53,773 nt of DNA from Perkinsus marinus ATCC 50983. Its lineage: Eukaryota; Perkinsozoa; Perkinsida; Perkinsidae. Numbering within the stretch: the stretch's first letter is position 1; the number at the start of each line of letters is the position of its first letter. This document shows positions 1 through 10,789 of the stretch, one piece after another. The stretch lies in NCBI RefSeq assembly GCF_000006405.1, contig NW_003200605.1:124505-178277 (forward strand). The letters are read 5' to 3'. The notes under the pieces are model-generated. The model saw only the letters and a list, made by a program, of their open reading frames with translations, was not told the DNA's origin and searched no databases. A program made the translations under genes and the position numbers.

Positions 1-3000
1 AGCAGATGCTCTATTGCTTTTGTAAAGGCATACACTGCTCGCTGGGGACGACTACCAATATTCGCCTGACAAGCTCAAACCATACAAGTTCGAGACCGCA
101 TACCACTCCAATTGCAGATCATACGGTTAGCGATGGTATTGCCCCTTCGACAACACTACTACGGCATTCCCGAGTCAATTTAACATTTTACCGGAAATTC
201 CGGGTAAGATGCATTGGTATATTATCAAAATGGTAAATTATCGGAATTCTGATAGTTTACCTACTTTTCTGGGGGAAAAATACAAATTTTTCAACTTTTC
301 ACTGACAGTTTTTCATGAATTTTGCCAAATTTTCAATGAGATAAAATATGCGCAATGCAAGTCCATGGCATATTCGAACAATACAATCATGTTCGAAGAG
401 CCGCTATACCAAATTTCAGATTGATATGAACAGCAGTTGAGATGGTGGAGCTGCCACACGAAATGGCGCGTACTGTAGCTGATCTTCCCAAAAACGTACA
501 AACTCCAATTAACGACGTTAATTCTGAGTACATCACGCGTCATCACGTGGACAAATAGTCAGTGCCGATTAGATCGGCATTGTACTGACACATACCTCAT
601 TCTAGTACTATAACAATCTCTCACAAACGATGCAAGTCTCAGCACTCTTCCTTACCTCGCACACTCCAAGATGATAATACAAATCAGCCATACACTCTTC
701 AGGAGGCCGATCAGACTCGACCGCCCTCTCTAGATCCTTAATAGCTTCCTCATACCGTAGTTGTACGAAACGTGCGACTCCTAACAAACCATACCACTAT
801 AATTTCGTGGCGCGCGGTAATTATTCTCACCTCGACGATAATAGAGATAGTTGCCATCACCATCACAATCTCCCATCGCTATCGCCTTACATAAATCATC
901 ATCAGCTCGGCCGTACAGCCCATACTCTAGAAAACACTGAGCTCGATTACTAAGATACTCCAACACCTTGCCGCCTGAAGAGACGTGGGAATCTTGCAAT
1001 CTTGCTCTCACTTACCCGATTTCTCAACGGCTGCTGATAGGTCTGATATTGCTTCTGGAAGGTTTCCGAGATACTTCCAACACATTCCTCGTCTATTATA
1101 TACCGCAGCTGGGTCAACCGGCGACAGTTTCAACGAACTGACATCCATTGACAAGCATGCGTGCACCATCATACCACACCATCAGCAACTCCTACTCGCT
1201 GAGATCTTCCAGAGCCTTCTCATAGTCTCCCAACTCGGACCTTACCATCCCTCGATGGAAAAGATTCTCCCTCAACGCCTCCTCCAGTGCACACTTCGAC
1301 TCAGGAGTCTCCTCCCGAACCAATTCCAACAATTCGATCGCTCTATCAAAATGCCCAAGTGCTTCTCTCAGCCTGCTGAGAAATCTTCCGAGTGCGGTAA
1401 TGATGATGATCAACCGAAGATTCACCTTTTCATTTCCTCACAAATTAACCCTCTCGCCTGATGAACCTGGGCCAGCAGTTTATTATCGTTAATTCTTTCA
1501 AAACGATCGTCCATAAAACAACGAAACGCATCTTCTGTTTTACCACATTCACGATACCTAATAACAAATCAACATCATGAACAACTACCGTCACCAAGGT
1601 ATGCCCCTTTGCATGAAACTTCCGATCAGTGTTGGAGGAATATATGTTCGCTATCCTCAGTGGAGTTACGAAGTCTTCGCATTTTTCATATAAGTTCATA
1701 TACGAATTAGAATGAAAATGTTCAAAAAACAATAAGAGTTTCTCCAAGTTTTTAATACCTAGTTTTTCATATTGTCATCAACACATGTGGTTGATTTCTG
1801 GGAAAATATGCACATCGTCAACTACGTCTGTTGATGGCAATTCGAAAATTCTTGGCGCTTTCTGTACACATCTACCCGAACTCGTACATAACTTTATCAT
1901 TCCCACTATATTTAGTGAGAAAACCAAACGCATATCGCAACGCCCTTCCCAATAAGTATTCACCATCGAAACAGTCCATGGCCAGACTCCGTGAATTCAA
2001 ATTCGCAAACCACGAAATGGATACAGAAAAAATCTTGCAATCACAAAAAAATTTTCCCGTAAAACTTCCTCACCACTTACATTATCCCGAGATGCAACAT
2101 CGCTGCCAAATACGTTTGATCTTTCTCCAGAGCTCGTTGGAAACACTCAATCGCCTCACTCATCCTCCCTAACTTCTGATAAACCAAACCTTCGTAATGA
2201 CTATATCTACCAAAAACAAACCCTCTGGGTACCAGCACATCATTGTTGTATCATCCCTAGTATAAATCACACTTATATTTTTCTATTGCTATTCGTTTAT
2301 TTAATTCTGAATTCCCGCCACACTAGCCTACTCGGCATTCTTCGGGTCAATCTCCATCGCAGTAGCATAGTCGGCCAAAGCCTTATCGTACTCACCCAAA
2401 CAACAGTAAGTATTCCCCCTGATCAGAAACTCATACCATCCCTCTACCACTTCACGATCCTAGCAATTTCGTGGCGCAGTGACACGCGCTACCTGTTAAA
2501 GCACGTGTTGTGATCGTGTGGGTTGAGTTCCAAACTCATGATGAAGTCCTCAATCGCCTTCTCGTACTCTCCCAGATGATGCCGTACCAGCCCTCTGTGA
2601 TTCAAGTACCTCGTAGGAAGAACCCTTTCGATAATTTCGTGGCGCGTGACATAATTCAATCACACCACAGCTCGAAATAATTCCTAGTCGTTTCTGCGGA
2701 AGGATCCAACGCCATACACGCAGATATTTCATACCATAACTTCGCCACATCACCAAGCTGCACCCACCTAGCATTCCTCATGCCTTCCTCAAGTGTAGAA
2801 CAGCCACTGACCGCCTTAGTGAAAGCTGCTAATGCCTCGTTGTAGTCCCGCGCAAGGAACTGAATAACCATCACCATACCACACCTCCCTCAACACGTTC
2901 ACAACAGAATAAACGCACCCTGTGAACAACCATGATTTAACGAACTAAAGGCATAATACACAATCTTCTCTACAGCTCCTCATTAATTATCGATAAATGC

Positions 3001-5650
3001 ATAAGAACCCATACCACACCTACCCCGGCACATTCACAACAGCATAGATACACCTTTTAAAACAACCATACATCGACAAATTAAAGACATAAGTAAAAAC
3101 ACGCTGAATAAATCCACAGCATATTCTCCACAACTCTTCGTTATTCATCATTCTTTACCGATTAATAATTAACAACCCATACCACACCTTCCCCACATCC
3201 CCCTCCCGCATACCAAAGACAATCCCAGATGGTCATGTGCATCCGTGTCAGCTTCGTTCAGCTCCACCGCTTTCTTCAAATCTTCCACACTTCCATTAAC
3301 ATCCTATAATTTTTAAACACTTTTCAATGGAGTCTCACCCTAGTGATATGAAAAACACTAGTGAAAAGAGATTTCGCAAACCACTGCGTATCACCACGAA
3401 TATCGCCTTTTTCACACAGTACTACGCCACTTCACGTAAAACGGGTCGTGAAACTCCAATATACCAACGAAATGTGACGCAGCGCCCAACTAGAAATTCC
3501 ATCAAAAAACTAACGTTTCCTCATTTGCGGAATAACGACTCACCATCACACGCGTTGAGGAAATCCAAGATTTGCAAGATTACCAAGATGCCATCCCCCT
3601 CACCTTATTATGACGCCGACTGATTCCTCTACAGAGATATGCCTTAAATGGACTACTGCATTCCCTCGACAAGGCCGTGGTGAAGTCACGAGCTGCCGAG
3701 ATGTAATCGCCGATTTCAAAATACACCTGAACATAGGAAACGTATGAATATATTAATCGATTTTTATTTCTATAATGACGTTTCACCCTAGTGATATGAA
3801 AAACATTAGTGAAAAACATATTTCACGACAACGGCATATCACCGCGAATATCGCGTTTTTCACCAATACTTACGCCACTTCACGTAAAACCGGTTGTGAA
3901 TCTCCGATAAATCCAAAGAGGATCTCAACTTTGATGTATTTACAACTAAAATAATAACATCTATAGCTACGATATCATGGATGAAACCAATGTATGATTA
4001 TAACGCACAGCCTTCATCTTCTACGAGAGGTTGCTTCATCAGACGTTTTGCCCTCCGAAGGCTTCATTGGATGTGGCTGCTTTACAAATCGCCATCGCGA
4101 AGCCAACAACAGCAACCCTGCAAATGCTGTCGTCAAACCCGACTAATTATGAACAATGAAATATTTCAATTCCATCAAATAGAAAACCATCAAATTCAAC
4201 TCTCCATACCGCACCAAACGTAACTGCCCTTCGATTACACCATCACTACCCTTGCCCTGTCGAACACATATCGTCCGCTATCCTTATCATGTCGCATCGC
4301 CTCCGTATAATCCCCCAACGCATCAGTCCATCTCTCAAGCCTACCAAAAAACAATTTCCAGAATTTTCCAAACAAAAATTCCCACCTTGAAAAACAATCC
4401 CCCCTAGATCCGTAATGCTTAGCCACTGCCGGCTCCAACCGAATCGCCATAGAGAAATCCAAGAGCGCCCTGGGGAGTGATGATGATAATTTCGTGGCGC
4501 AGTGACAAAAAATATCTATCCTTACCGTTGTAGCATATCATTGTGAGCGAGAGCCTTCGCTCGAAGTGCATAAAGTATCGCTTTATCCGGTGCCAACTTG
4601 ATGGCTTCCGTGAGCAAGGCAATACCATGCTCTCGTTCTGACGCGACCGATCTGATTAAAAAACCGTAAAACTCCCGTCTCAACACACCACATGGAATGA
4701 TGGCCACCCAAACTATCCCTTTAATCCGCTCCGTCACGCGCCACAAAATTCCCTCACACTACTGTTGCAACCAAATATGATCCCATGAATACACCAACCA
4801 GGAGAGACCTCCATAAAAGCAAGAACAGCTATCCCTCAACGGCAACTGTCCTCTTCTCATGACATAAGCATTCCCACTACTCTACTCGATTACTCCCACT
4901 TCATGCACACTTATACCATAACACTGTAAAATCATTGGAGTCTCACCCTTGATATGAACAAAACACCAGTAAAAAACATATTTCACCATTCACTTCAAGG
5001 AAAACAATGAAGTTATCGGTCGCGAAAACGAACACACACCGTAAAAAATTTGCATGGAAACTCACATCACTTCACGTTAAACGGGTGAAACTCCATTGTA
5101 TATATATAAAAACGTTATTGACGCATCTACCAGTCATGTATCACCTCAAAAGCATACTGTACCATCCACCTAGCCATACCCACTAACAGCCTCTCGGGAG
5201 CCCAACAGGTAGAACAGTTCCTCGAGGCAATCCTTACTCTCATAAAAGAGATCAACAACAACTCTCCATACGCTTAGCAAGATTCATCGCACACGGAATA
5301 TTTCCGGTGACACTTAAAATGAGAGCGATGAACAGCTCCACAACCTCCCCTCCTTAGCTTTGTAAAACGGGGAAAATTTCTCGCTGCAAAAACCATATAT
5401 TTTCCGACAAAAAGTTCCCCAACACGAAGCGATTTCCTCATTCACAATAACCCCAAAGAGCTCCTCTAAATTCCCCCATCCTCACTACCCCTTCAGTAAC
5501 GGCGTGGCAGCCCTACACAGCTCCAACGCCTTTTTATATGCTTTCCTTGCTTTCATCGAGCCAGGCACGTACTGGAGGATACTCGTCGGTTTCGACATGT
5601 CATGCGAAAGTAAAATCTCTAAAATTCATCGAATCAAATTGGAGGGAAAA
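1..5650 (-). CDS. TPR-repeat protein, multi-exon, 3' part cut off by the window edge
   Basis: Minus-strand exons encode successive tetratricopeptide repeats, probably a protein-protein interaction scaffold; the specific function is not recognised. Seen 5' to 3': 5500-5600 (KARKAYKKALELCRAA), 4526-4651 (ALLTEAIKLAPDKAILYALR), 4412-4469 (LDFSMAIRLEPAVAKHYGSR), then RWTDALGDYTEAMR, 3600-3730 (IGDYISAARDFTTALSRE), 3220-3300 (EDLKKAVELNEADTDAHDHL), 2690-2860 (YNEALAAFTKAV), 2510-2610 (LGEYEKAIEDFIMSLELNP), 2330-2450 (LGEYDKALADYATAMEIDP), 2085-2190 (GRMSEAIECFQRALEKD), 1195-1375, 1015-1080, 830-995, 650-780, and AVYAFTKAIEHL at 1-40. Introns of 44-57 nt with matching phases were verified, e.g. 4470-4525. 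Several contain the CGCGCCACGAAATT motif, and larger ones hold MITEs. The first exon is not certain. The gene continues past position 1. Confidence 0.75.
1627..1905. mobile_element. Two hAT-like MITE copies head to head in a TPR-gene intron
   Basis: A reverse copy starts with CAGTGTTGGAGGAATATATG at 1627 and runs to about 1793. It is followed directly by a forward copy starting GGGAAAATATGCACATCGTC near 1799, which fades out near 1905 before its 3' terminus. Both match the family described for 12692-12876. Confidence 0.6.
2870..3190. repeat. Degenerate tandem duplication inside a TPR-gene intron
   Basis: The segment beginning CCCATACCACACC recurs near 2876, 3008 and 3179. The first two copies are followed by similar sequence (ACATTCACAACAGCAT versus ACGTTCACAACAGAAT) and by similar ACAACCAT and TTAAAGACATAA stretches. 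Unit length is about 135 bp. No coding sequence is visible between the flanking TPR exons. Confidence 0.5.
3326..3460 (+). mobile_element. MITE family 2, copy 1
   Basis: Begins AATGGAGTCTCACCCTAGTG and ends GTCGTGAAACTCCAAT, forming an inverted terminal repeat. An internal CTAGTGATATGAAAAACACTAG inverted pair follows the left end. Lies in a TPR-gene intron. Confidence 0.65.
3774..3908 (+). mobile_element. MITE family 2, copy 2
   Basis: Begins GACGTTTCACCCTAGTGATA and ends near GGTTGTGAATCTCCG. It shares the internal CACGAATATCGC-like and CACTTCACGTAAAAC blocks with copy 1; termini are more diverged. Confidence 0.6.
4934..5097 (+). mobile_element. MITE family 2, copy 3
   Basis: Starts ATTGGAGTCTCACCCTTGAT and ends ACGGGTGAAACTCCAT, with a longer interior than the other copies. 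It lies in non-coding sequence between TPR exons. Confidence 0.6.
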
Positions 5651-5725
5651 TTTCGAATACGTCTTCATGAAAAAAACACAACCTCATCGAGAAATCAATA
5701 CCAAATTTGATTTTTGTTAATTTTC

Positions 5726-5859
5726 ATTGGAGTTTCACCACCCTAGTGATATGAAAAACACTAGTGAAAAATATACTCCACGACTACTGATATCACCGCG
5801 AATATCGCCTTTTTCACCGAGTTTTACACCACTTCACGTAAAACGGATGAAACTCTAAT
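5726..5859 (+). mobile_element. MITE family 2, copy 4
   Basis: Starts ATTGGAGTTTCACCACCCTA and ends GATGAAACTCTAAT. It has the same internal CTAGTGATATGAAAAACACT segment as copy 1 and lies just upstream of the first recognised TPR exon. Confidence 0.6.
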
Positions 5860-6007
5860 ACCTCGACAGGAACACCTTGGTGAAAGCAATCCAAGCCAAG
5901 CCAACGAGTTCTGGAAATTATGGTATGAACTGTCCCCATCATGACCAACACAACATCCAATGTTTAATAAAAGTACCGAAACGCACTCCCCCACAATGAC
6001 GCCAGTT

Positions 6008-6985
6008 TTACTTTTTTTCTATCAAATTCACTCGAGCCTTCCTCAGCACATCACTCTCCATCTTCCACCCGTTTCTCACTACTCCGTCAACTATCGCCTC
6101 CTCCCCTTTCTTCACTTCCTTTATCGCACTTTCAGGACTAATTTCATGGCGCGCGACATCAAACTTCTCCCCCTTGTCCACAGAAAACGACTCTATTTGG
6201 TATTTCTGCAGCAATACACTTCTCACGAGGAAGTCCCTCGCAATGGAAACTCCTTCAGCAACGCTCTTCAGCTTTTCCGAAGCCTCAGCTTTACTCGATA
6301 ACTGATCGGCGAGTTGGCCCGCCTCGTTCATCTTATCAGCGACATCCACTAAACTCGATGCGAATACCCTCACGTGCCTGAGGGGAATTCCATATGGTCA
6401 CTCACGGGGAAAGAAGGGGGACGTTCGAACAACACTGTAGAGCCTCGCAGCAAACATCTTGCGATCACAGATAGCATACACGTCCATCGAAAATATCGCG
6501 TGAAAACACCAAGTAAGTTCACAACTAGAAATGTAAGGAACCTGTATCGCACCGAGAAGCTATCCTTCTCCGAAAGAGCACTACTGAGGTTTACCAATTT
6601 CATACGCAAATTCATACAGAATAAGTTCACCAAAATTATATTCCTATCACTAACAACATCAGTTCAGCAATTTCTGTAGATAAAGTCGCCTACTTGCACT
6701 ACTCCACTATGAAGTTCACTAAAGTGGAGTATGAGCTCCCCTCAAGACTTACTTTTTCTCAGCATCCCTAATCAGCTTTTCCCTCTCCCTTCTATGATTC
6801 TCCAAAGATGCATACTTCAACAAGAGGTCGTGTTGTGCCTTCTTCAGCTTCTCCTCGTGCTTCTTGAGAGCGGCCTCCGCCTTGGCGAGGTTGGCAAAGG
6901 GGAGAGCAGCAGAAGCGGCCTTGGAAGCGGCGGCGGTCGTGGTGAAGAAACGAGAGACGAACGAGGTGGTGGTGTTAGCAAGCAT
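6008..6985 (-). CDS. GRPE: Mitochondrial GrpE-type nucleotide exchange factor
   Basis: Two exons, 6985-6753 and 6378-6008, joined by a 374-bp GT-AG intron; the splice restores the frame as DAEKKHVRVFASSLVDVADK. About 200 aa, normal for the family. The N-terminus (MLANTTTSFVSRFFTTTAAA) is basic and hydroxylated, as in a mitochondrial presequence. A long helix follows (AALKKHEEKLKKAQHDLLLK), then the dimer-helix signature YASLENHRREREKLIRDAEK, then the beta-domain GEKFDVARHEIS and a C-terminus ending VLRKARVNLIEKK. GrpE releases ADP from mitochondrial Hsp70 during protein import and folding. Odd point: the bases encoding VARHEI are a near-perfect copy of the 19-bp motif that elsewhere sits in introns. 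The identification is firm. Confidence 0.88.
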
Positions 6986-7693
6986 TTACCGGAAACTGCA
7001 CGCACGTAGAGTGGGGTGGATTCACAATGTAGTACTAAAGATCCTAAGAAGTAAGTAAGAACTGACAAGTAGATCCTAAGTAGATCACAAGGATCCTACC
7101 AGAGGAGTACTACTACTACTACTACTGCTGCTACTGATGTAAACATTCTATGAACATGTGACGATAACAGCCTCCCGAGAATGTGATAGCGACAAGTTGT
7201 TCATTATCATCACAGAGATTTCCGAGATACGCCCTAGTACACCACGCAAGTGAGAGCCCACGAGGTGAGGAGGCCATATAGTAAATTCAAATAGGAACGA
7301 ATCACACCTTTGCCTCGCTGTAATTCCACAGGTGTTTCAATAAACTGTGATATCCGAGGAAAAGAGATTAATTTCGAGGTGCCTCGGGGAACTACCTTTA
7401 CTAAACCGGATGAGACAGACCTCAAAATTGCCGACAAAGTCTTGTTTTTCTTCTGCATATGAGCGGAACTAATTTTAGTTTCGCGCTCGCCCCGTTTTTC
7501 TCTCGCGCGCGCGCCCATAATCTGTAAAATTATGCGGTGAGGAAATGTGTCAAAGTTAAATCCTCCGGGCTCTGTTCATTTGTTGTGATGATGAACGTTT
7601 CACTTGTGACTCGTATAGTCTACCGTGTATGATTCTGTTTCCCTCGAAAAATACTTCCTCCTCCTCCTCATCAGAAGTTGGAACTTTTGCCGT
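6986..7693. promoter_or_regulatory. Shared upstream region of two divergent genes
   Basis: This is the gap between the start of GrpE (minus) and the CCDC174-like start (plus). It contains a trinucleotide run of ACT/GCT units at about 7109-7135 and an alternating GC stretch TCTCGCGCGCGCGCCCA at about 7501-7517. No TATA-like element can be asserted. Bidirectional promoter use is inference from gene orientation. Confidence 0.35.
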
Positions 7694-10188
7694 ATGTCTC
7701 TCGGTTGGTTAACGGAATCATCGTTGATCCCCAAGAAGGCCGAGAGAGTTGATCTCTCGAAAGCCTATGGGGGATCTGCTAAACATGATATCAACGTACT
7801 CAAGGTAGCATTGGAAGGGAGGGGGGGTAGCGTATAGGAGACTCCTTTTTGGTGAGGGACATCCTTACTAGTAGTGTTATGATGATTTTTACACCTAATA
7901 CTATTTACACTATTTACATACTTATTTTATTTACTTCCTGTCACTTTAGTTCTAGTAGTGTTACATGCCTGGCATCGTTTTGAATACTATCAGCTCTATC
8001 TTGATCGAGATATGTGTATTTGATTTCTACTACAATATTGGGTCTCCAACGACTGTAGGTTGAGGTGAATTAGATGTCTATTTCGGGGTAGTAGGGGTTG
8101 ACGAGCGATATACAGAGCGCCCATGAAGAAAATGTAAAATCTGAAATTCAAAAACATACCATTGGAAAGTGCTTGCCAAGATCTTCCTAGTGATTTATCT
8201 CTCACTGGGAAATGCGTTGGGTTCGTTGCAAGCTACAGACAATTGCACATTCCATTGAGGCCATCTTGTAAGAATGAATAAACTCCTCATTGCGGTTTGG
8301 GAAAATATGCACATGGTCAACTAAATGTGTAGGTGACATTTGCGGAAATTCTGAGGAAAATTGAGGAAATTCTTATTGGTTTCTGTACATGCACAGTGAA
8401 GAAATTCTTGGACTCAGTTGAGGAAAGCAAACATATATTCCAACACTGCCTCACTGCTACTTGCATAGTTAGGACCATCGAAGTTGTTATTTGAATGGTG
8501 ATGATTTTCTATAGGCTATATTGTCTCCCGAAAGGACATGTTGGGCATGATCTGAATCTTACACGCGTGAACCTTGGATACGTTTCAGGCTATGATCGAC
8601 GATGGAGAGTCGGATGCGACTGAACGCAAGAGGAAACATGAGAGTGGTAGAGTACGGCCCTTGAAAAAGGAGAGTAGATTAGCCCGACCTCATAGAAGTG
8701 ATAATAATGATGATGGAGATCGGAGTGAAGATGCTGTGAGGAAGTAGTAGCACGAAGGGACATACAGTGTGCAAGGTCCTACCACGCAAATTCATGCGGA
8801 GTTTTTCGCAGTAGTATATGGGAAATATGCGCATGGCCGACTACATAGTGAAGAAATAATGAGGAAAAATCTGCGTTTTTTTGTTGTTTCCTGTACGTTT
8901 CTACCATATGCAACATCTCATAGTAAGTGAGGGAGACCAACACAGATTCTAAAACTAGGATGGGGGTCTGTGAATATTGGTCATCATTATTATTTCAATG
9001 GTTATACGATCGGATATGGGTGGTGTAAATGATGTGCATGTTTAAGAAAAAATTCTAGAAAAATTCCGGAGAAGAATAAGGAATATTTTACGATTTATCA
9101 TTCTGGAGTTGACTTTTCCCGTTTCTGAGATGTATGGTCGATATGAATCCACTGTTCAGGAAGCTCGAGGAGAAGGCGAGCTTGTATGAGCAGTTGATGC
9201 GGTCAGCCGCAGAAGGTGGTGATGATGATGCTGTTGGTGGCGGTAGACTGGTTAATTTCGGCAATAAAGTGAAGCAGATGGAGATATGGCAGGATGAGGA
9301 GGCGGAGAGGTACTGTCGGGGGGGCAACTTTGGTGGTCATCAGCCGTAATCGATGTAGCGTGATGAGTGAATCTAATATCGCATGAATATGTGGAGATTA
9401 GAGAAGGTGCTACTGTGGGCGCATCTTCGCACTTATGTGATTGATGAAAGAACTGTACTCGTCTCTTGTGGATGGTTGTATGTTAATCATTGATTTACGT
9501 CATTATTGCTCAAATTAGTCTCAGAGTCCTTCCTAACATTGGGTGGTCTCAGGGCATTGGGGATGGAACTGTAATGAGGCGTAGGTGTATTTCCTCAGAT
9601 CTACATCGTCATCGAAAGAGGAGGACTGTGAGGTGAAGGGGATGGATGGCGGAGTACGGCAAGTATTTGAGAGGTATTATCGGGCTAGGGAGTAGTTTTG
9701 GCTGATCATGGGTGAATTCGGGAGAGGTTAGAATGGGAATGCCTCCAGATGTAATCACTATTCTTGAGTTATATTGGTCGTTGGTGAACGTCTCAAGGAT
9801 GAGCAAAATTTGGCATAGTATTATTCTGAATGATGATGGTCGAGATTTGGGGAAATTATGCGTGTGTTGGGAGGTTTTACCCCGGTAGTTGCCGACTTTG
9901 AGTCCCTTGTGGGAGAGAGATTGAATCATGTGGTGTATTTTTAGGACGTACAATCCAGAGGATAGGGATGCGGCTGATGCATTCCACGCTGAGGCAGAAG
10001 CTGCACAAGCACGATTGAAGAGAGATGAAGAATGTAAACGGGCATGTGGTAATTTCTCACGACTCCGGACTAATTTACCCATTTTAGTTCCCCGAGCGAT
10101 GGGCCGTCGAGAAGCGATGAAGCAGCGATTGGCGGCAGCTAGAAAACGTCGGAAAGTTGACGAAAAAGACGATGATAAAAATAACTGA
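7694..10188 (+). CDS. CCDC174-like nuclear coiled-coil protein
   Basis: At least five exons. Exon 1 is 7694-7804 (MSLGWLTESSLIPKKAERVD). Exon 2 is 8589-8743, with a basic stretch ATERKRKHESGRVRPLKKES. Exon 3 starts at 9130 and holds PLFRKLEEKASLYEQLM followed by GRLVNFGNKV. Exon 4 starts at about 9945 (TYNPEDRDAADAFHAEAEAA). A short intron GTAATTTCTC...TTTTAG lies near 10049-10087, and the tail RREAMKQRLAAARKRRKV ends at 10188. The order of a lysine-rich N-terminus, the KLEEKAxLYE block and a basic C-terminal helix resembles CCDC174, a spliceosome-associated factor; that likeness is from memory of the family. Exon 1 could start at an in-frame ATG at 7625. An hAT-like MITE occupies intron 1. 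Confidence 0.55.
8293..8448 (+). mobile_element. hAT-like MITE with 8-bp target duplication
   Basis: 156 bp, from CGGTTTGGGAAAATATGCAC to ACATATATTCCAACACTG. It is flanked by CCTCATTG (8285-8292) and CCTCACTG (8449-8456), a 7/8 target-site match. It sits in intron 1 of the CCDC174-like gene. Confidence 0.75.
8809..8947 (+). mobile_element. hAT-like MITE, degenerate copy
   Basis: Starts CAGTAGTATATGGGAAATAT and shares GCGCATGGCCGACTACAT with the family. The 3' end has decayed to GAGACCAACACAG and no clear target duplication remains. Confidence 0.5.
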
Positions 10189-10654
10189 AGTTTTGCAAAG
10201 TTGATGGGGAGTGGTGTTAGTCAGTGGATGATTGGTGTGCGTTGAGGAATTGCAAGAGAGCAAGTGGAGGAAAGTGTCAGATGGTATCAGTGGCGAAATT
10301 GAAAGCTTCTTGCCTGGAAATTCCCTATATAATTCAATAATGACGAATATGATATGGTTTTCGTACGCACTTTTGGGAGGGACGAACGACCGTTCATCGT
10401 CGTAATCAATCGAGAACGCCGGAGTGTGGGTGTTCCAGATTCCAACAAGCAGTCGATTGCGCAATGCGGGTGGGATGGTCGGCCGACCGTATGATGAGGA
10501 GGTGGGGTCGGACCGAGTTCCAAGTAGAATTTTCAACGAAGGAAAGTTCTTCAGAGGAACTCAGTTGTATAACGGTGCACCATTGCCTATTGGTTGAATA
10601 TTGGCTGTGTTGAGAGAAGAGTGGTATTAAGTCCGCACGCATGCGCACCTAAAA
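10189..10654. other. Intergenic stretch with an inverted satellite fragment
   Basis: No convincing gene is visible. The part 10513-10565, read on the minus strand, gives TTTCCTTCGTTGAAAATTCT followed by an ACTTGGAACTCGG-like string, which is the same phrase that opens each 217-bp satellite unit downstream. It is therefore an inverted, truncated satellite copy. Open frames here on the minus strand are by-products of that repeat. Confidence 0.5.
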
Positions 10655-10745
10655 AGGTATGGGCGCGATTCGAACCTGCGTCGTCCGGCTAAGATACCGA
10701 CGACTGTGCTAGAGTCGTGGAAAGCTCACTTGCGACGACCGCTTC
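10655..10745 (-). ncRNA. tRNA-like sequence (pseudogene or tRNA-derived element)
   Basis: Minus-strand reading contains an A-box-like TGGTAGCCTAAG and a B box GGTTCGAATCG, and ends CCATACC followed by TTTTT, a pol III terminator. The acceptor strands do not pair well, so it is probably not a working tRNA. Confidence 0.45.
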
Positions 10746-10789
10746 TTAGGCTACCAATTTGCCGAGTGTACTATACTATCGTTCACGTC

